From CANLBN01 sp965230205 (lineage in GTDB: Bacteria; Pseudomonadota; Gammaproteobacteria; Pseudomonadales; Cellvibrionaceae), in assembly GCA_965230205.1 (NCBI GenBank), contig OZ245996.1:2976001-3040000 (forward strand): a DNA stretch of 64,000 nucleotides, given 5' to 3'. The position numbers and the translations under genes were made by a program. The notes under the pieces are model-generated. The model saw only the letters and a program-made list of their open reading frames with translations, was not told the origin of the DNA and did not search any database. Position 1 is the stretch's first letter. Each line of letters opens with the position of its first letter. This document shows positions 34,616 through 42,621 of the stretch, piece after piece.

Positions 34616-35467
34616 ATGAAACTCGATTGGTTAAGCACTTTTTTAGATGTCAGTGAGACTCATAACTTTAATCGCACGGCGGAGCGTCTTCGTATAACGC
34701 AATCGACCGTGAGCTCCCGTATTCGGGCTTTAGAAGAAGAACTTGATATGCAATTGTTTATCCGAGGTCGTGGTGGAGCAAGTCTTACGCCTGAAGGCAA
34801 GAAATTCTTGAAATATGCGAACAATATCCGTATTTCTTGGAATCAGGCACTTAAGGATATGAAGAGTTCTCATGATTTCAATGGAAAAATATACATTTCG
34901 ACTCAAATGAGCATTTGGGAGCAGCTTACCAATGAGTGGTTAACAGGTATTCGTCAGGCTCTACCCAATATTGCAATTCATGTGGAGGCCGATTATTCAA
35001 AAAATATGGTGGATGAATTGCTGGCAGGCCACTTGGATATTGCTGTGCTTTATGCACCAGATTATGAACCTAGCTTTGAAATAGAGCATTTGTTTGATGA
35101 GAGCTTTGTGATGTTAGCGACAGAGCCTATGCATATCAGTAAGGTAAATCGAGATAATTATGTCTTTGTTGGTTTAACAGATTATTTTAAAGAGAAGCAT
35201 GGTGAGTTGCTGCCACACTTACAGCCTGCTGCATTAACCATGGGCTTAAGCATTATGAGTTTGGAATACCTAAAGAAAAATGGAGGCGCAGCTTACGTTT
35301 CTCGGCGGCATACGAAACGAATGGTTGAAAACCAAGAGCTCTATATCGTTGAAGATGCCCCAGTTATTAAACAGCCTGTTTTTGTTACCTATTTATCAAA
35401 GAATCGCCATAATTTGGTGATTAGAGAAGTGTTGAAAGTGCTACATAATATGATAGGTTCAACATAG
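34616..35467 (+). CDS. LysR-family transcriptional regulator
   Basis: A 283-residue regulator. The N-terminal helix-turn-helix reads MKLDWLSTFLDVSETHNFNRTAERLRITQSTVSSRIRALEEEL, followed by the effector-binding domain. The ATG at 34616 is favoured over an upstream one at 34586 because it gives the normal LysR start. It is transcribed away from the ferredoxin reductase operon and toward the Rieske oxygenase, so it most likely controls both. The effector is unknown; a substrate of the oxygenase is the natural guess. Confidence 0.88.
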   Translation: MKLDWLSTFLDVSETHNFNRTAERLRITQSTVSSRIRALEEELDMQLFIRGRGGASLTPEGKKFLKYANNIRISWNQALKDMKSSHDFNGKIYISTQMSIWEQLTNEWLTGIRQALPNIAIHVEADYSKNMVDELLAGHLDIAVLYAPDYEPSFEIEHLFDESFVMLATEPMHISKVNRDNYVFVGLTDYFKEKHGELLPHLQPAALTMGLSIMSLEYLKKNGGAAYVSRRHTKRMVENQELYIVEDAPVIKQPVFVTYLSKNRHNLVIREVLKVLHNMIGST

Positions 35468-35470
35468 TGT

Positions 35471-35492
35471 TTTCTTCTAACGTTAGAAGAAA
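35471..35492 (+). promoter_or_regulatory. 22-bp perfect palindrome between lysR and the Rieske gene
   Basis: TTTCTTCTAAC (35471-35481) followed directly by its complement GTTAGAAGAAA (35482-35492). It begins 3 bases after the lysR stop. It could form a hairpin ending the lysR transcript (weak T run after it) or be an operator 119 bases before the oxygenase start. Confidence 0.5.
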
Positions 35493-35610
35493 TTATTCCA
35501 TTTAATTATTCGATTAATATTAAAAATTTACTGTATTGATTGGCTTTCTTATTGTTTTTATATTTCTCTCATCGAAATTTTAATAAAAATACTTGATGGG
35601 AAAATAATAA

Positions 35611-36837
35611 ATGAATGATATAAATCAGTTAATTGATAGGCAACAGCCGGGGTCTTCATTAGAGCAAGCGTTTTATAATGATGATGATATCTATACATTA
35701 GATATTAAGAATATTTTATCAACGCAATGGCAATATGTTGATCATGAATCGCGTATTCCGAATGTTGGTGACTTTATCACTTATGAATTTGCCAATGAAT
35801 CTATTATTATCGTGAGGGCTAAGGATGGAAAGTTATGTGCTCATTTTAATGTATGCCGCCATCGTGGTTCTAGGATGTGTTCGCAAGAAGAAGGAAATGC
35901 TTCAAAACTAATTTGCCCTTATCACGCATGGGTTTTTAATCTAGATGGATCTCTTAAAAATGCTCGACAGATGCATGATGACTTTAAACCTGAAGATCAT
36001 GGACTTCATCCATGTAAAATACATGTCATTGAAGGGCTTATCTTTATTAATATCAATGAAAATGATTCTTCGGATATTGAACAGCTTGAAAGTAACGTTC
36101 GTTCATTTATTCAACCTCACGGCTTAACTAAAGCGAAAATTGCCCACACACAAACTTATACAGTTGATGCAAATTGGAAGCTCGTTATAGAAAACTTTCG
36201 AGAGTGCTACCACTGTTCACCATCGCATCCTGAGTATTCGTCAGTTAATGCCTACGTTCATATCGGAGATCGTGAATTAGGTGGCTATATTCCTACTGTT
36301 GAAGCATGGAAAAAGCAGGTTGAAGGAGGCGGTAAAGAAGCTGGGTTTAAAAATTTTAAATATGCGTTACAGCCTCATCATGCATGGCGTATGCCTATTC
36401 GTGATGGGTTTAAAACTGCAACTAAAGATGGAGCTTCAGCAGGGCCTTTAATGGGAGATTTTAAAGAGTATGACAATGCAGAAACGGGAATATTTTTTGG
36501 TGCTTTGTCTTATTTTTATTTAAATAACGATTATGCAACAACCTTTAGAGTTACTCCTGTTTCAACAAATAAGACTAAAGTAACTATCAATTGGCTAGTG
36601 CATGAAGATGCTATTGAAAATGTCGATTATGATGTCGAACACATTAAATGGCTATGGCATGTGACTACCTTGCAAGACGCAAAAATAGTGAATGAAAACC
36701 AAATTGGTGTTAATTCAAGTCGCTATGAGCCAGGCCCTTATAGTGAAAGAGAATATGGTACGGCTGATTTTATTTCGTGGTATTTAGCCCGTCTTCAGGG
36801 TAAACAAGAGGAGAGAATTATCTTCAGAAATTCATAA
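35611..36837 (+). CDS. Rieske non-heme iron oxygenase, quaternary-ammonium demethylase type
   Basis: A 408-residue alpha-type oxygenase without a beta-subunit gene. The Rieske cluster ligands are Cys82/His84 (VCRHRG) and Cys102/His105 (CPYH), 17 residues apart. The mononuclear iron site is in ENFRECYHCSPSHPEY with His201 and His206; the residue that bridges the two metal sites is Glu198, as in carnitine (CntA), stachydrine (Stc2) and betaine (GbcA) oxygenases, where many other Rieske enzymes use Asp. The RQPGSSLEQAFY start also fits the GbcA group. It would release formaldehyde if it demethylates an N-methyl substrate. The substrate itself is unknown. The ferredoxin, reductase and formaldehyde dehydrogenase are encoded divergently nearby. 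Confidence 0.87.
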   Translation: MNDINQLIDRQQPGSSLEQAFYNDDDIYTLDIKNILSTQWQYVDHESRIPNVGDFITYEFANESIIIVRAKDGKLCAHFNVCRHRGSRMCSQEEGNASKLICPYHAWVFNLDGSLKNARQMHDDFKPEDHGLHPCKIHVIEGLIFININENDSSDIEQLESNVRSFIQPHGLTKAKIAHTQTYTVDANWKLVIENFRECYHCSPSHPEYSSVNAYVHIGDRELGGYIPTVEAWKKQVEGGGKEAGFKNFKYALQPHHAWRMPIRDGFKTATKDGASAGPLMGDFKEYDNAETGIFFGALSYFYLNNDYATTFRVTPVSTNKTKVTINWLVHEDAIENVDYDVEHIKWLWHVTTLQDAKIVNENQIGVNSSRYEPGPYSEREYGTADFISWYLARLQGKQEERIIFRNS

Positions 36838-36976
36838 GAGCCTTATGTTTAATAAAATAAATTAAAAACAGTAATGTGAAAATAAATTCATATTTTTACA
36901 TGTCTTCAATTTATTAATCCGATTAATGTCGAGCTATTATTACGTTGATAGCTTATTTCATTCTAATTAGATTGTT

Positions 36977-37006
36977 GGTGTGATCCATAATTTTTTTGAT
37001 CACACC
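36977..37006 (+). promoter_or_regulatory. Hairpin in the porin leader
   Basis: GGTGTGATC (36977-36985) and GATCACACC (36998-37006) form a perfect 9-bp stem with a 12-base, T-rich loop, 31 bases before the porin start. It may be a leader structure or an operator. Upstream, ATTAAT-CCG-ATTAAT (36913-36927) is a second palindromic element. Confidence 0.5.
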
Positions 37007-37037
37007 TAAACATAATAAAACTAATTAGGTACTACTT

Positions 37038-37976
37038 ATGAATTTAAAAAAAACTTCCATTGCATTAGCGTTTGCTAGTATTGCAGCATCGCCGACAACT
37101 TTTGCTGATAAAGTGAAGGTGGAAACAGATGTTTATGCTTCTTTACGGTTAGGTGTAGCTTCTACAGATACTGAGGATGCTGATCCTGCAACAGACGATA
37201 GGAAACTGGATGTTGTCAGCCGTTTTTCTCGTATCGGTTTTAAAGGCAAAACAGATCTTGGTAATGGCCTGAAAGCATTTGGCCACTATGAGTATGAAGT
37301 TGATGCAGCAATTACCGATGATGGCAATGATCGTACAAGACTTGGTTATGTTGGGATTGAAGGTAATTTTGGTAAAATTTTAGTCGGGCAAAATTATCAT
37401 ACGTTCTACAATCATATTGTTGGGCCTGCTGATATCCCTTGGAATTTTTCTGGTTTTGCGCAAGTAACTTATCAAGGTCGTTCAGAAGAAACATTAACCT
37501 ATTCTAACAGCATTGGTCCGGTAGACTTCGGTGTATCATTAGTAATGGATGGTGAAAGTGCTGATGATGAAGATATCGATGAGACTGAGTTAGGTCTTAC
37601 CTATAAGCTAGGGTCTACGAAGTTAGGGCTTGGTTATATCTCTATAGCAGATGACGAAGAGGATATTCTTGGCCTGTCTGCAGCAGGTTCTGTAGGGGCT
37701 TTTTCTCTAGCTGCGAACTATCAGATTCAAGAGCAAGCAGATGGTGATGACCTTAGCAGTATTGTTGCCGATATTTCAGCATATAATGTGTATTTACATT
37801 TGGAGCAGTTTATGGATGACACTTCGGGTGATCCAGAGGCCAGCTTAGTGACTTTAGGTTACACTTGGAGTGTTGGGAAGAATACGTCAGTCTGGTTTGA
37901 ATATGCTGACTACGATACAGATCTTCCAACAGGAAGTATTCAGAATTTTGAAGTTATCCTTAAGTATGATATCTAA
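37038..37976 (+). CDS. Gram-negative outer-membrane porin
   Basis: A 312-residue general-porin-type beta barrel. A signal peptide of about 23 residues (IALAFASIAASPTTFA) is followed by acidic, Gly-rich strands: VYASLRLGVAS, SRFSRIGFKGKTDLGNGLKAFGHYEYEVD, TRLGYVGIEGNFGKILVGQNYHTFYN (the loop 3 region) and a C-terminal strand ending in FEVILKYDI. Loops rich in Asp and Glu suggest a cation-preferring pore. Placed between the Rieske gene and a terminator, it could bring the oxygenase substrate into the periplasm. Confidence 0.88.
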   Translation: MNLKKTSIALAFASIAASPTTFADKVKVETDVYASLRLGVASTDTEDADPATDDRKLDVVSRFSRIGFKGKTDLGNGLKAFGHYEYEVDAAITDDGNDRTRLGYVGIEGNFGKILVGQNYHTFYNHIVGPADIPWNFSGFAQVTYQGRSEETLTYSNSIGPVDFGVSLVMDGESADDEDIDETELGLTYKLGSTKLGLGYISIADDEEDILGLSAAGSVGAFSLAANYQIQEQADGDDLSSIVADISAYNVYLHLEQFMDDTSGDPEASLVTLGYTWSVGKNTSVWFEYADYDTDLPTGSIQNFEVILKYDI

Positions 37977-37988
37977 TTACTAACCCTC

Positions 37989-38015
37989 AAAAGCCTGCTT
38001 TATGCAGGCTTTTTT
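37989..38015 (+). terminator. Intrinsic terminator after the porin
   Basis: AAAAGCCTGC (37989-37998) pairs with GCAGGCTTTT (38004-38013) around a 5-base loop and is followed by more T. A strong terminator 12 bases after the stop codon. Confidence 0.92.
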
Positions 38016-38099
38016 GTGTCTATTATCTATGTTTAGGCTTTATAGAAAACGATAAGGCATTCTTTAAAGAAACTAATTTTAATAGAATTCAAAAAATTA

Positions 38100-38456
38100 C
38101 TAATTTCCCTGAGGAGTGTCTAATATAGCTTGTTCATTAGCCCCATTTTCTTGAAGATATTGCACTATCGGATCGTACTTATCATGATCCATCATCAGGC
38201 GACATTGAAGAGCCAAGGCTAAAGGGGTCGCAGCGAGAATATCAGAGCCAGGGTCCTGCGCTTGATGATTAACATCTGCGCCAGCTTCAACAAGGCGTTT
38301 CACGCTTTCAAAATTACCGCTGAATACCGCGTGAAATATCATGGAGCAATTCCATCGCGGGTCGACTGTGTTTGCATCTCCGTTATTTTCTAAGAATGAA
38401 ATGAGGTTTGTGCTATTACCATCAACAATATCTTGTAGTAACTCTTGTAATTCCAT
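38100..38456 (-). CDS. Small ankyrin-repeat protein
   Basis: A 118-residue protein of about three ankyrin repeats: LISFLENNGDANTVDPRWNCSMIFHAVFSGNFESVKRLVEAGADVNHQAQ and ATPLALALQCRLMMDHDKYDPIVQYLQENGANEQ. No signal peptide or membrane helix. It is probably a protein-interaction module; its partner is unknown. It stands alone between the porin and the aldolase gene. Confidence 0.75.
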   Translation of the reverse strand: MELQELLQDIVDGNSTNLISFLENNGDANTVDPRWNCSMIFHAVFSGNFESVKRLVEAGADVNHQAQDPGSDILAATPLALALQCRLMMDHDKYDPIVQYLQENGANEQAILDTPQGN

Positions 38457-38760
38457 AGCTATCTGTAATGCCTGATAAATATATGATTATATGTGTCGAG
38501 TCTAATTCAACTCAAAGCCAAAGGCCGGCACAATAGCATATTTGGCAAGTGATTTTAAACAAAATGATAATTTGTATAGCATTTGAGATTTTTTAGATCA
38601 TTTGTGACTTATAAAGAGCTGTGCCGGGGTAAGTAGTGCTATAACATCAATCTGTTTAATGTTTTTGATATATTACCGCAATATTTCTCTATTCTCTGAT
38701 CAATGACGAACTCTAGTCCTCTAATGTAGAATAACGTAATTTCTTGCAGGCTATCTAATT
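38457..38760. other. Divergent intergenic region before the aldolase gene
   Basis: 304 bases with no gene. A distant 8-bp inverted repeat, CCGGCACA (38525-38532) and TGTGCCGG (38620-38627), and an AT-rich middle with ACAAAATGATAATTTGT are seen; nothing else. Confidence 0.25.
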
Positions 38761-39414
38761 GTGTTAACCGCGAAACAATCGTCCAATCTCATAATAAACC
38801 ATCTCAACAATGTGAATATTATCCCTGTGCTTGTTATAAACGATATATCGGTCGCTGAAGATATTGCTAAAACATTAGTGGACTCTGGCGTTCCGGTCAT
38901 TGAAGTAACATTAAGGACTAAAACTGCATTACAAGTCATAGAGAAAATGGCAAAGATCAGCGGAGTCACTATTGCAGCAGGTACAGTACTTAATGAGCAG
39001 CAAATTGCCCAGTCAAAATCAGTGGGGGCAGAGTTTATTGTCTCTCCGGGCAGTACTGATACTTTAATTAATGCTGCGAGCCATTTGGATATGCCTTTAT
39101 TGCCTGGTGTATCGACAGCATCAGAGATCATGCAGTTAGTGGAGAGGGGCTTTGAACTGCTTAAGTTTTTCCCGGCAGAAGCGAATGGCGGCGTTGCTGC
39201 CCTGAAAGCATTGTCAGCACCTTTACCTAATGTGAAGTTTTGTGCAACAGGCGGTATTACTGCTGAAAATGCTCAAGAGTATTTATCCTTACCCAGTGTC
39301 TCTGTTGTTGGAGGATCTTGGTTGGTCACAGAAGATGATATACGAACTCGTAATTGGAAAAATATTGCCCAAAAAACCAGGTTAATAAGAGAGCTGGCTG
39401 CTAATGGTTTTTGA
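38761..39414 (+). CDS. eda: 2-keto-3-deoxy-6-phosphogluconate / 4-hydroxy-2-oxoglutarate aldolase
   Basis: A 217-residue class I aldolase of the KDPG family. The Schiff-base lysine lies in ELLKFFPAEANGG, with the catalytic Glu in PVIEVTLRT and further conserved blocks AGTVLNEQQIAQSKSVGAEFIVSPG, LPGVSTASEIMQL and FCATGGITAENAQEYL. It splits 2-keto-3-deoxy acids to pyruvate and an aldehyde. No dehydratase (Edd) or other Entner-Doudoroff gene is near, so its true substrate is open. It starts at a GTG, and is convergent with the acyl-CoA ligase gene 27 bases away. Confidence 0.88.
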   Translation: MLTAKQSSNLIINHLNNVNIIPVLVINDISVAEDIAKTLVDSGVPVIEVTLRTKTALQVIEKMAKISGVTIAAGTVLNEQQIAQSKSVGAEFIVSPGSTDTLINAASHLDMPLLPGVSTASEIMQLVERGFELLKFFPAEANGGVAALKALSAPLPNVKFCATGGITAENAQEYLSLPSVSVVGGSWLVTEDDIRTRNWKNIAQKTRLIRELAANGF

Positions 39415-39441
39415 TGCTATACCGCTATTAGTTTTAAAATT

Positions 39442-41007
39442 TTATATTAGATTTTTTTCTTTGAGTTGATCGACTAACTTCAATCGCTGAACTTTGCCTG
39501 AAGGACCTTTAGGCAAATCGTTAAAGAAGAATATATTTTTAGGTGTTTTAAGTTTTCCAAGTTTATCAAAACAATACTGTGTGAGCTCTTCTTCGGAGAG
39601 TTCTTTACTGTCTTTTACAACAACACAGGCAATCACTTCTTGTCCATAGTCTCTATCATCAATACCTACAGCACCTGCTTCAATAACATTGGGGTGGGAA
39701 TAAAGAACATCATCAATCTCACGGGGAGCAATATTTTCTCCGCACTTAATAATGAGTTCTTTTAAGCGGCCTGTAATAAAGATAAAGCCATCTTCATCTT
39801 GCTTGGCTAAATCACCAGTATGTAACCACCCATCTTCGCTAAAGGTCTTTGTCGTTGCTTCTGGGTTTTTGTAGTAACAACGCATGATACAATCGCCGCG
39901 TACCATTAGCTCACCTTCTTCACCTATAGGCTGTGTTTCGCCTTGGTCGTTAATAATTTTAATGTCGGTACCGAAACCAATCCCTGGTGAGCCATATTTA
40001 TTTCTTTTAGGTGGCATAGGGTTTGATAGTATTTGAGCCGATGTTTCTGTTAGCCCCATGGTTTCTACAAGAGGCATGCCAAAGGCAGCTTCAAATTCTT
40101 CATGCAGTGACGGCGCTAAAGGAGCAGAGGCAGAACGCCCGAAACGCACTTTATGTAATGCAGCTTTTAAGGCGTCTCCGTTGAGTTCAGATTCATTGTG
40201 CATCAAGTAAGAAATAATTGTGGGTACAACACTAAACCATGTCGCTTCGTGTTTGATTATCCAATCCCAAAATAGGGAAACCTTAAAGCCGTGTGGCATT
40301 ACAACGCTGCCAGCACTTACTAATGGCGCCATTACGGTGACGCATTGGGCATTAATATGACAAAGTGGTAATACGCATAAGGCTCGATCCTCATTGCTTA
40401 ACTCATGAGCGTTAGCGGTATTCATGCCACCAGCAAGTAAATTCTTATGAGTTAAAATAACACCTTTAGGGCGACCTGTAGTTCCCGAGGTATACATCAG
40501 TAAACCGTCATCACCTGCATTGACATCAATGGCCGGTATCAATTTTGATGGAGTAACTGGCCAAGCAGGTCCGTTATCGATATCTGTTTTGACAATAGTA
40601 ATGTCATGACTGGACTTTTCTGCTGCTAGAGAGACTTGTTCATGAAATTTTTCAGATACAAAAACGGTTTTTGTATCTGAATGATCTAATACGTATTCAA
40701 TTTGCTCTTGGCCAGCAGCAGGGTTTAATGGGGAAGAGATACATCCACTATATAGTGTTGATAAAAAAAGTAATAAACTTGATGCGCCATTACCTATCAT
40801 AAACGAAATGGTATCTCCTTTTGTTAAACCCATCGCGTTAAAGTATTGGCTATACTCCAGCATTATTTTTCTTAATTGGCTGTAGGTTAATTCTATTTGA
40901 GTTTCAGGAAAAATAACAAAAATACGATTAGGCTGCTCTTCAGCAAATTTATCTATCAGTGCTCTAATCGTATTGGCCGGTGGCGTATAAGATAATTGAT
41001 TACTCAT
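39442..41007 (-). CDS. Acyl-CoA ligase, sulfoacetate-CoA ligase (SauT)-like
   Basis: A 521-residue AMP-forming ligase: core signature LMYTSGTTGRPKGVILTHKN, the LPLCHINAQCVTVMAPL helix, ETSAQILSNP, the adenylate-binding WLHTGDLAKQDEDGFIFITGRLKELI and the C-terminal Lys in KGPSGKVQRLKL. Such enzymes turn a carboxylate and CoA into an acyl-CoA. It overlaps by 4 bases (ATGA) with the upstream acylating aldehyde dehydrogenase. This pair, ligase after SauS-like dehydrogenase, is the order found in sulfoacetate catabolism (SauS-SauT), hence the suggested substrate; related ligases use oxalate or other small acids, so the substrate is not proved. Confidence 0.78.
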   Translation of the reverse strand: MSNQLSYTPPANTIRALIDKFAEEQPNRIFVIFPETQIELTYSQLRKIMLEYSQYFNAMGLTKGDTISFMIGNGASSLLLFLSTLYSGCISSPLNPAAGQEQIEYVLDHSDTKTVFVSEKFHEQVSLAAEKSSHDITIVKTDIDNGPAWPVTPSKLIPAIDVNAGDDGLLMYTSGTTGRPKGVILTHKNLLAGGMNTANAHELSNEDRALCVLPLCHINAQCVTVMAPLVSAGSVVMPHGFKVSLFWDWIIKHEATWFSVVPTIISYLMHNESELNGDALKAALHKVRFGRSASAPLAPSLHEEFEAAFGMPLVETMGLTETSAQILSNPMPPKRNKYGSPGIGFGTDIKIINDQGETQPIGEEGELMVRGDCIMRCYYKNPEATTKTFSEDGWLHTGDLAKQDEDGFIFITGRLKELIIKCGENIAPREIDDVLYSHPNVIEAGAVGIDDRDYGQEVIACVVVKDSKELSEEELTQYCFDKLGKLKTPKNIFFFNDLPKGPSGKVQRLKLVDQLKEKNLI

Positions 41008-42407
41008 AGGTACTTCCTTTTGTAATCCGCAAAAATATCTTCGACAGTTACTTCCCTTGGCCTTATAGTTTTCACAACGCGAGTAATGTTCATATATTGA
41101 CGATAATGCACATTTTGGTCAGTGATGTTACCGCCCCAAGTACCACAACCCATCGATAAAGAGAAAGGCAGTGCATTATCAAAACTACCACCTGTTGCGA
41201 AACAATGGGCTTGATTAACAATAATGCGACACACAGTTGTTTCATGCCCTAATATTCTAGGGCGGTCATCTGTTGTTGTATGTATGCCTAATGAGTGCCC
41301 TTTACCTTGATAGTTGAGAATATTATTAGCCAGATTTTTGGCTTCTTCGAAATTATTTGCGCGATATACAGTGAGTACTAGCGACATTTTTTCGCCAGAA
41401 AAGGGCGCCCCTTTTCCAGTTTCTGTTTCAGTAACCATTAAGAAATCACTATTCACTAATTCCTTACGTTGTAAACCGGCTGCTGCGCAAACTTCATTGA
41501 CTGGTTTCGCTAAGATGTGTCGGTTTAGGTGTCCGTCTTGCCACATACTATGTTGAAGTTGCTGTTTTTCATCAGCATTTAAGAGTGCGCCATTGATCTT
41601 ACTGAATTCTTCCATCATCTTATCGTAAACATCGTCCACAATGATGACGCTATTTTCAGAGGAGCAACTAGTTGCATTATCGAATGTTTTAGATGCTTTG
41701 ATTTTAGCGGCAGCATCAGCAAGATCGGCTGTTTCGTCGACAATGACGCAAACATTACCTGCACCTACACCAAAGGCCGGTGTGCCACTACTATATGCTG
41801 AACGTATATTATTTTGAGAACCAGTAGCGATAATAAGATCAACTTGTTTTAACAGTTCATGTGTCAGTGTTTTACTGACGGGAAAAGGGAGCTGCTGTAC
41901 TAGGTCTTTGGGTGCGCCGACTCGCTCCAGCTCAGTATGAATAAGATCGAGTAAACGTGTGCAAGAAGGTTGCCCTTTCGGAGATGGGGCCAAAATAATC
42001 GCATTACCACATTTTAATGCGTTTAAGGTGTTATTCATGGGAGTGGCAATTGGGTTAGTCGAGGGCACAATAGCCCCGACGACGCCTACAGCACGGCCAA
42101 TTTCGACAATGCCATTCTCTACATCATCATTGATAACGCCAATGGTTTTTGCCTGTTTTAAATCTCGTAGTAGACCAAGCGTTTTTCTATGATTTTTTAT
42201 GATTTTATCTTTAACATTGCCAAGCCCGGTTTCTTCCACTGCTAGTTTAGATAAGCGCTCATTATTCTCCGGATTGATGAGTGCCCATGCAGCAGCGGTC
42301 ACGACTTCATCCACCTCAGCTTGGGAGTATTTAGCAAAGAGACTTTGAGCAATGCGGGCTCTATTTACCAGTTCTGAAACCAAGGTTTCATCAGTTGCTG
42401 TAGTCAT
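41004..42407 (-). CDS. Acylating aldehyde dehydrogenase, sulfoacetaldehyde dehydrogenase (SauS)-like
   Basis: A 467-residue CoA-dependent aldehyde dehydrogenase with catalytic Cys248 in KTFDNATSCSSENSV, the NAD(P) loop VVGAIVPSTNPIATPMN and the FGVGAGNVCVIVDETADL segment. The wording of several blocks (IKNHRKTLGLLRDL, FATGGSFDNALPFSLSMGCGTWGG) agrees with what I recall of SauS, which turns sulfoacetyl-CoA to sulfoacetaldehyde; EutE and the AdhE N-domain are relatives. With the next ligase gene it would make a two-step reduction of a small carboxylate. No sulfoacetaldehyde acetyltransferase (Xsc) is in the window. Confidence 0.75.
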   Translation of the reverse strand: MTTATDETLVSELVNRARIAQSLFAKYSQAEVDEVVTAAAWALINPENNERLSKLAVEETGLGNVKDKIIKNHRKTLGLLRDLKQAKTIGVINDDVENGIVEIGRAVGVVGAIVPSTNPIATPMNNTLNALKCGNAIILAPSPKGQPSCTRLLDLIHTELERVGAPKDLVQQLPFPVSKTLTHELLKQVDLIIATGSQNNIRSAYSSGTPAFGVGAGNVCVIVDETADLADAAAKIKASKTFDNATSCSSENSVIIVDDVYDKMMEEFSKINGALLNADEKQQLQHSMWQDGHLNRHILAKPVNEVCAAAGLQRKELVNSDFLMVTETETGKGAPFSGEKMSLVLTVYRANNFEEAKNLANNILNYQGKGHSLGIHTTTDDRPRILGHETTVCRIIVNQAHCFATGGSFDNALPFSLSMGCGTWGGNITDQNVHYRQYMNITRVVKTIRPREVTVEDIFADYKRKYL

Positions 42408-42461
42408 AATTAGCTCTCTATCGATATTAGTGAGTCAAGTAGCGCTATATTAACATATAAC

Positions 42462-42473
42462 TCATATATATGA
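42462..42473 (-). promoter_or_regulatory. Palindrome TCATATATATGA before the sauS-like gene
   Basis: A perfect 12-bp palindrome, 54 bases ahead of the aldehyde dehydrogenase start codon. The same 12 bases plus four flanking ones (TAAC) recur before tctA (46077-46088). Probable operator of the GntR/UTRA regulator. Confidence 0.55.
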
Positions 42474-42621
42474 ATTTATAATTAAGTTAATATCTCCAAC
42501 TAACGATTGTTTAATAGGGTTTTAAGTGGGCTATTTAAATAACAAGGCTTGTAAAATAAACGTAAGAAAGGGCAACCATATTAATGTTAGATAGCCGCCC
42601 ATAAAGTACTACTATAAAGTA

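Noticed and set aside
35611..36837. Methanesulfonate monooxygenase (MsmA) as identity of the Rieske oxygenase
   Set aside because: MsmA has an unusually long gap between the two cluster ligand pairs and needs a beta subunit. Here the gap is the normal 17 residues and no beta-subunit gene exists.
36977..37006. CRP site before the porin (TGTGATC and GATCACA halves)
   Set aside because: CRP half-sites TGTGA and TCACA are 6 bases apart; here they are 16 apart, so the element is read as a hairpin instead.
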